A stretch of 64,000 bases of DNA, from the NCBI GenBank assembly GCA_019057385.1, contig JAHQJS010000006.1, positions 310,001 to 374,000 on the forward strand. Reading direction: 5' to 3'. A program made the position numbers and the translations under genes. Positions 62,732 to 64,000 of the stretch are shown here, one piece after another. The notes beneath the pieces are model-generated. The model was not told the DNA's origin. It did no database searches and worked only from the letters and a program-made list of their open reading frames with translations. The stretch is from Candidatus Borrarchaeum weybense. Its GTDB lineage: Archaea; Asgardarchaeota; Sifarchaeia; Borrarchaeales; Borrarchaeaceae. Each line of letters opens with the position of its first letter. Positions within the stretch are counted from its first letter, which is position 1.

Positions 62732-63271
62732 TTGGAAAACGAAAAGGTAGTAAAGATTTCAGATCTAGACTTGAGCCTCGCAGAGGAATTCATCGAGGAC
62801 ATGTCATTTGATCTCTTTGCTTGCTATCAGTGTGGCACATGCACTGGTAGCTGTCCTGTAGCACGGTTCGGTGGCGAAGAATTCAGTCCGAGAAATATCA
62901 TTCGGCTTATCATGTTGGGGGATCGAGAAGCAGTATTGCGCAATCCGCTCATTTGGTTGTGCACAGGCTGTTATGTATGCGAGGAACGTTGCCCTCAAGA
63001 TGTAAAACCTCCAAAGATCATCGTTCATCTCAGGAACATTGCGGCTAAGGAGAACATTATACCAAGCGTATGGTCAGATATCGCAGCCAATATCTTAACA
63101 TTTGGTCTTATGAACGAGATTGGGGAGTTCGAGAACAAAGTCCGTAAAACTCGTTTCAAACTTCCTGAACTACCAACTCCTGACGCTGATACAATGCGAA
63201 AACTCGCTGAAAAGATTAAGTTTGACAGATTAGTCCATTATAAACATCCTGAAGAAGAAACTGGTGAATAA
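62732..63271 (+). CDS. hdrC: Heterodisulfide reductase subunit C
   Basis: 179 residues. Two [4Fe-4S] motifs, CYQCGTCTGSCPVARF and CTGCYVCEERCPQDVKP, with SPRNIIRLIMLGDREAVL between them and IIVHLRNIAAKENIIP after, match HdrC. It moves electrons between HdrA and HdrB. Start is TTG 62732; the hdrB GTG follows the stop after two bases. Confidence 0.93.
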   Translation: MENEKVVKISDLDLSLAEEFIEDMSFDLFACYQCGTCTGSCPVARFGGEEFSPRNIIRLIMLGDREAVLRNPLIWLCTGCYVCEERCPQDVKPPKIIVHLRNIAAKENIIPSVWSDIAANILTFGLMNEIGEFENKVRKTRFKLPELPTPDADTMRKLAEKIKFDRLVHYKHPEEETGE

Positions 63272-63273
63272 AA

Positions 63274-64000
63274 GTGAAGTACGCTCTTTTTCTAGGTTGT
63301 ACAATTCCCGAAAAAATGAACGGCTACGAAGCCTCTTCCCGCGTGGTCGCAAGGGAACTTGGGGTAGAACTGATCGATCTCCCTAATTCAGGATGTTGTG
63401 GTTCTCCTATCGTTCGTTCAATGGACGAACAATATTGGACGTTATTGGCAGCTAGAATTTTAGCTACAGCCGAAGAAATGGGCTTGGATCTTTGCTGTTT
63501 ATGCAACGGCTGCGTAGGCTCAATCATGCATGCAAATGAGTACTTGAAGAAGGATAAAATCGCAAGGGAACGTATTAACGATATTCTGTCAGACTTTGAT
63601 CTAGAATATAAAGGCACACTTGAAGTGAAACATCTTCTCAAAATTCTTTATGAGGATGTTGGACTTTCACGAATAAAGGAACACCTTGAGATACCGTTTA
63701 AAGACGGGCTTAAGATTGGGGCATACTATGGATGTCACATGCTTCGCCCTTCTGAGCTTACGCACCATGGAGACCCCGAGCGACCTACGCATATGGATGA
63801 AATCATAAATCTTACGGGAGCTATTGCATCAGATTATGAGGGGAAAATATCCTGCTGTGGAGCCCCCGTCTTAAGTAATGCCCCGGAGATCGCTTGGCGT
63901 CTGACACATCGTATCATATCTACTGCGCACGACGCAGACCTTAAGGGTCTCATAACAATATGCCCATTTTGCTCTCTTAGCCTCGATTTAAATCAGATCA
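63274..64000 (+). CDS. hdrB: Heterodisulfide reductase subunit B, cut by window edge
   Basis: Open to the right edge and so absent from the ORF track. GTG 63274 begins MKYALFLGCTIPEKMNGYEAS; SGCCGSPIVRSMDEQYW and CCLCNGCVGSI form the first CCG site, YYGCHMLRPSE and SCCGAPVLS the second, and CPFCSLSLDLN follows. HdrB carries the two non-cubane [4Fe-4S] clusters that reduce disulfides or related acceptors. 242 residues are visible; typical length is about 290-300. Confidence 0.93.
   Translation, partial: MKYALFLGCTIPEKMNGYEASSRVVARELGVELIDLPNSGCCGSPIVRSMDEQYWTLLAARILATAEEMGLDLCCLCNGCVGSIMHANEYLKKDKIARERINDILSDFDLEYKGTLEVKHLLKILYEDVGLSRIKEHLEIPFKDGLKIGAYYGCHMLRPSELTHHGDPERPTHMDEIINLTGAIASDYEGKISCCGAPVLSNAPEIAWRLTHRIISTAHDADLKGLITICPFCSLSLDLNQI

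Noticed and set aside
1-64000. CRISPR arrays, rRNA genes and transposon inverted ends
   Set aside because: No regularly spaced repeats, no rRNA-like GC-rich blocks and no matching terminal repeats around tnpB were visible.

Overview
This window is archaeal chromosome. The evidence is a dense set of archaeal information-processing genes: aIF5B, aIF2-gamma, Rpo7 and Spt4, ribosomal proteins S24e, S27ae, S28e, S2, L7Ae and L15e, Kae1/Bud32, Mre11/Rad50, RNase P subunits Rpp30 and Pop5, Cdc48, an A-type ATPase E subunit, and the archaeal isoprenoid enzymes IPK and type-2 IDI. TTG and GTG starts behind GGTGA/GGAGG-type sites are common, and by eye the DNA is AT-rich. An Asgard-type lineage is a reasonable guess, not a proof: there are two Ras-like proteins with degraded nucleotide-binding motifs, a large protein that looks like the GIFT domain of IFT52, and a selenocysteine-containing Hdr protein.

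Layout. 0-5 kb: aIF5B (cut by the edge), a K+-independent H+-pyrophosphatase, aIF2-gamma with an Fcf1-like PIN gene. 5-9.6 kb: the classic Rpo7-Spt4-S24e-S27ae-Kae1-Bud32-HAM1 string, then S28e and L7Ae on the other strand. 9.9-12 kb: IDI-2 and IPK. 12-16 kb: Rad50 and Mre11. 16-18.4 kb: a ycf46-(DUF2997-like)-DUF2997-ycf35 module best known from bacteria and plastids. 18.9-30.6 kb: mostly housekeeping (S2, ATPase E, DUF362 ferredoxin, BtpA, nucleotidyltransferase, phosphohexomutase, Hsp20, Cdc48, YchF-like GTPase). 30.7-37.4 kb: accessory DNA with pseudogene debris, a PIN protein divergent from an RNase HIII, the IFT52-like protein, a HEPN protein and duplicated small genes. 37.5-41.2 kb: a five-gene operon for sulfate activation and sulfation (RHH regulator, Sat, DHH phosphoesterase, sulfotransferase, CysC). 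41.4-50.3 kb: a SerA-like dehydrogenase, two pseudo-GTPases, L15e, COG1325, Rpp30 and Pop5; the Rpp30-Pop5 pair is split by about 4 kb holding a TnpB-family gene, a membrane protein and a Schlafen-type two-gene unit.

50.4-64 kb is the metabolic highlight. On the minus strand lie an alanine/serine-glyoxylate aminotransferase, a hydroxypyruvate-isomerase-like TIM barrel, a glyoxylate-carboligase-like ThDP enzyme and a glyoxylate/hydroxypyruvate reductase. Facing them on the plus strand are GlcD-like and GlcF-like subunits, then a giant HdrA'-HdrA-MvhD fusion, a lipoyl (GcvH-like) protein, HdrC and HdrB. Together they suggest glycolate/glyoxylate metabolism through tartronate semialdehyde and glycerate, with electrons handled by a heterodisulfide-reductase-type complex. 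The fusion is broken in the ORF track by two in-frame TGA codons. Each sits exactly where relatives carry Cys/Sec, and a stem-loop matching the archaeal SECIS follows the true stop, so I annotate it as one selenoprotein of 1161 residues with two selenocysteines. I see no tRNA, rRNA or CRISPR array.
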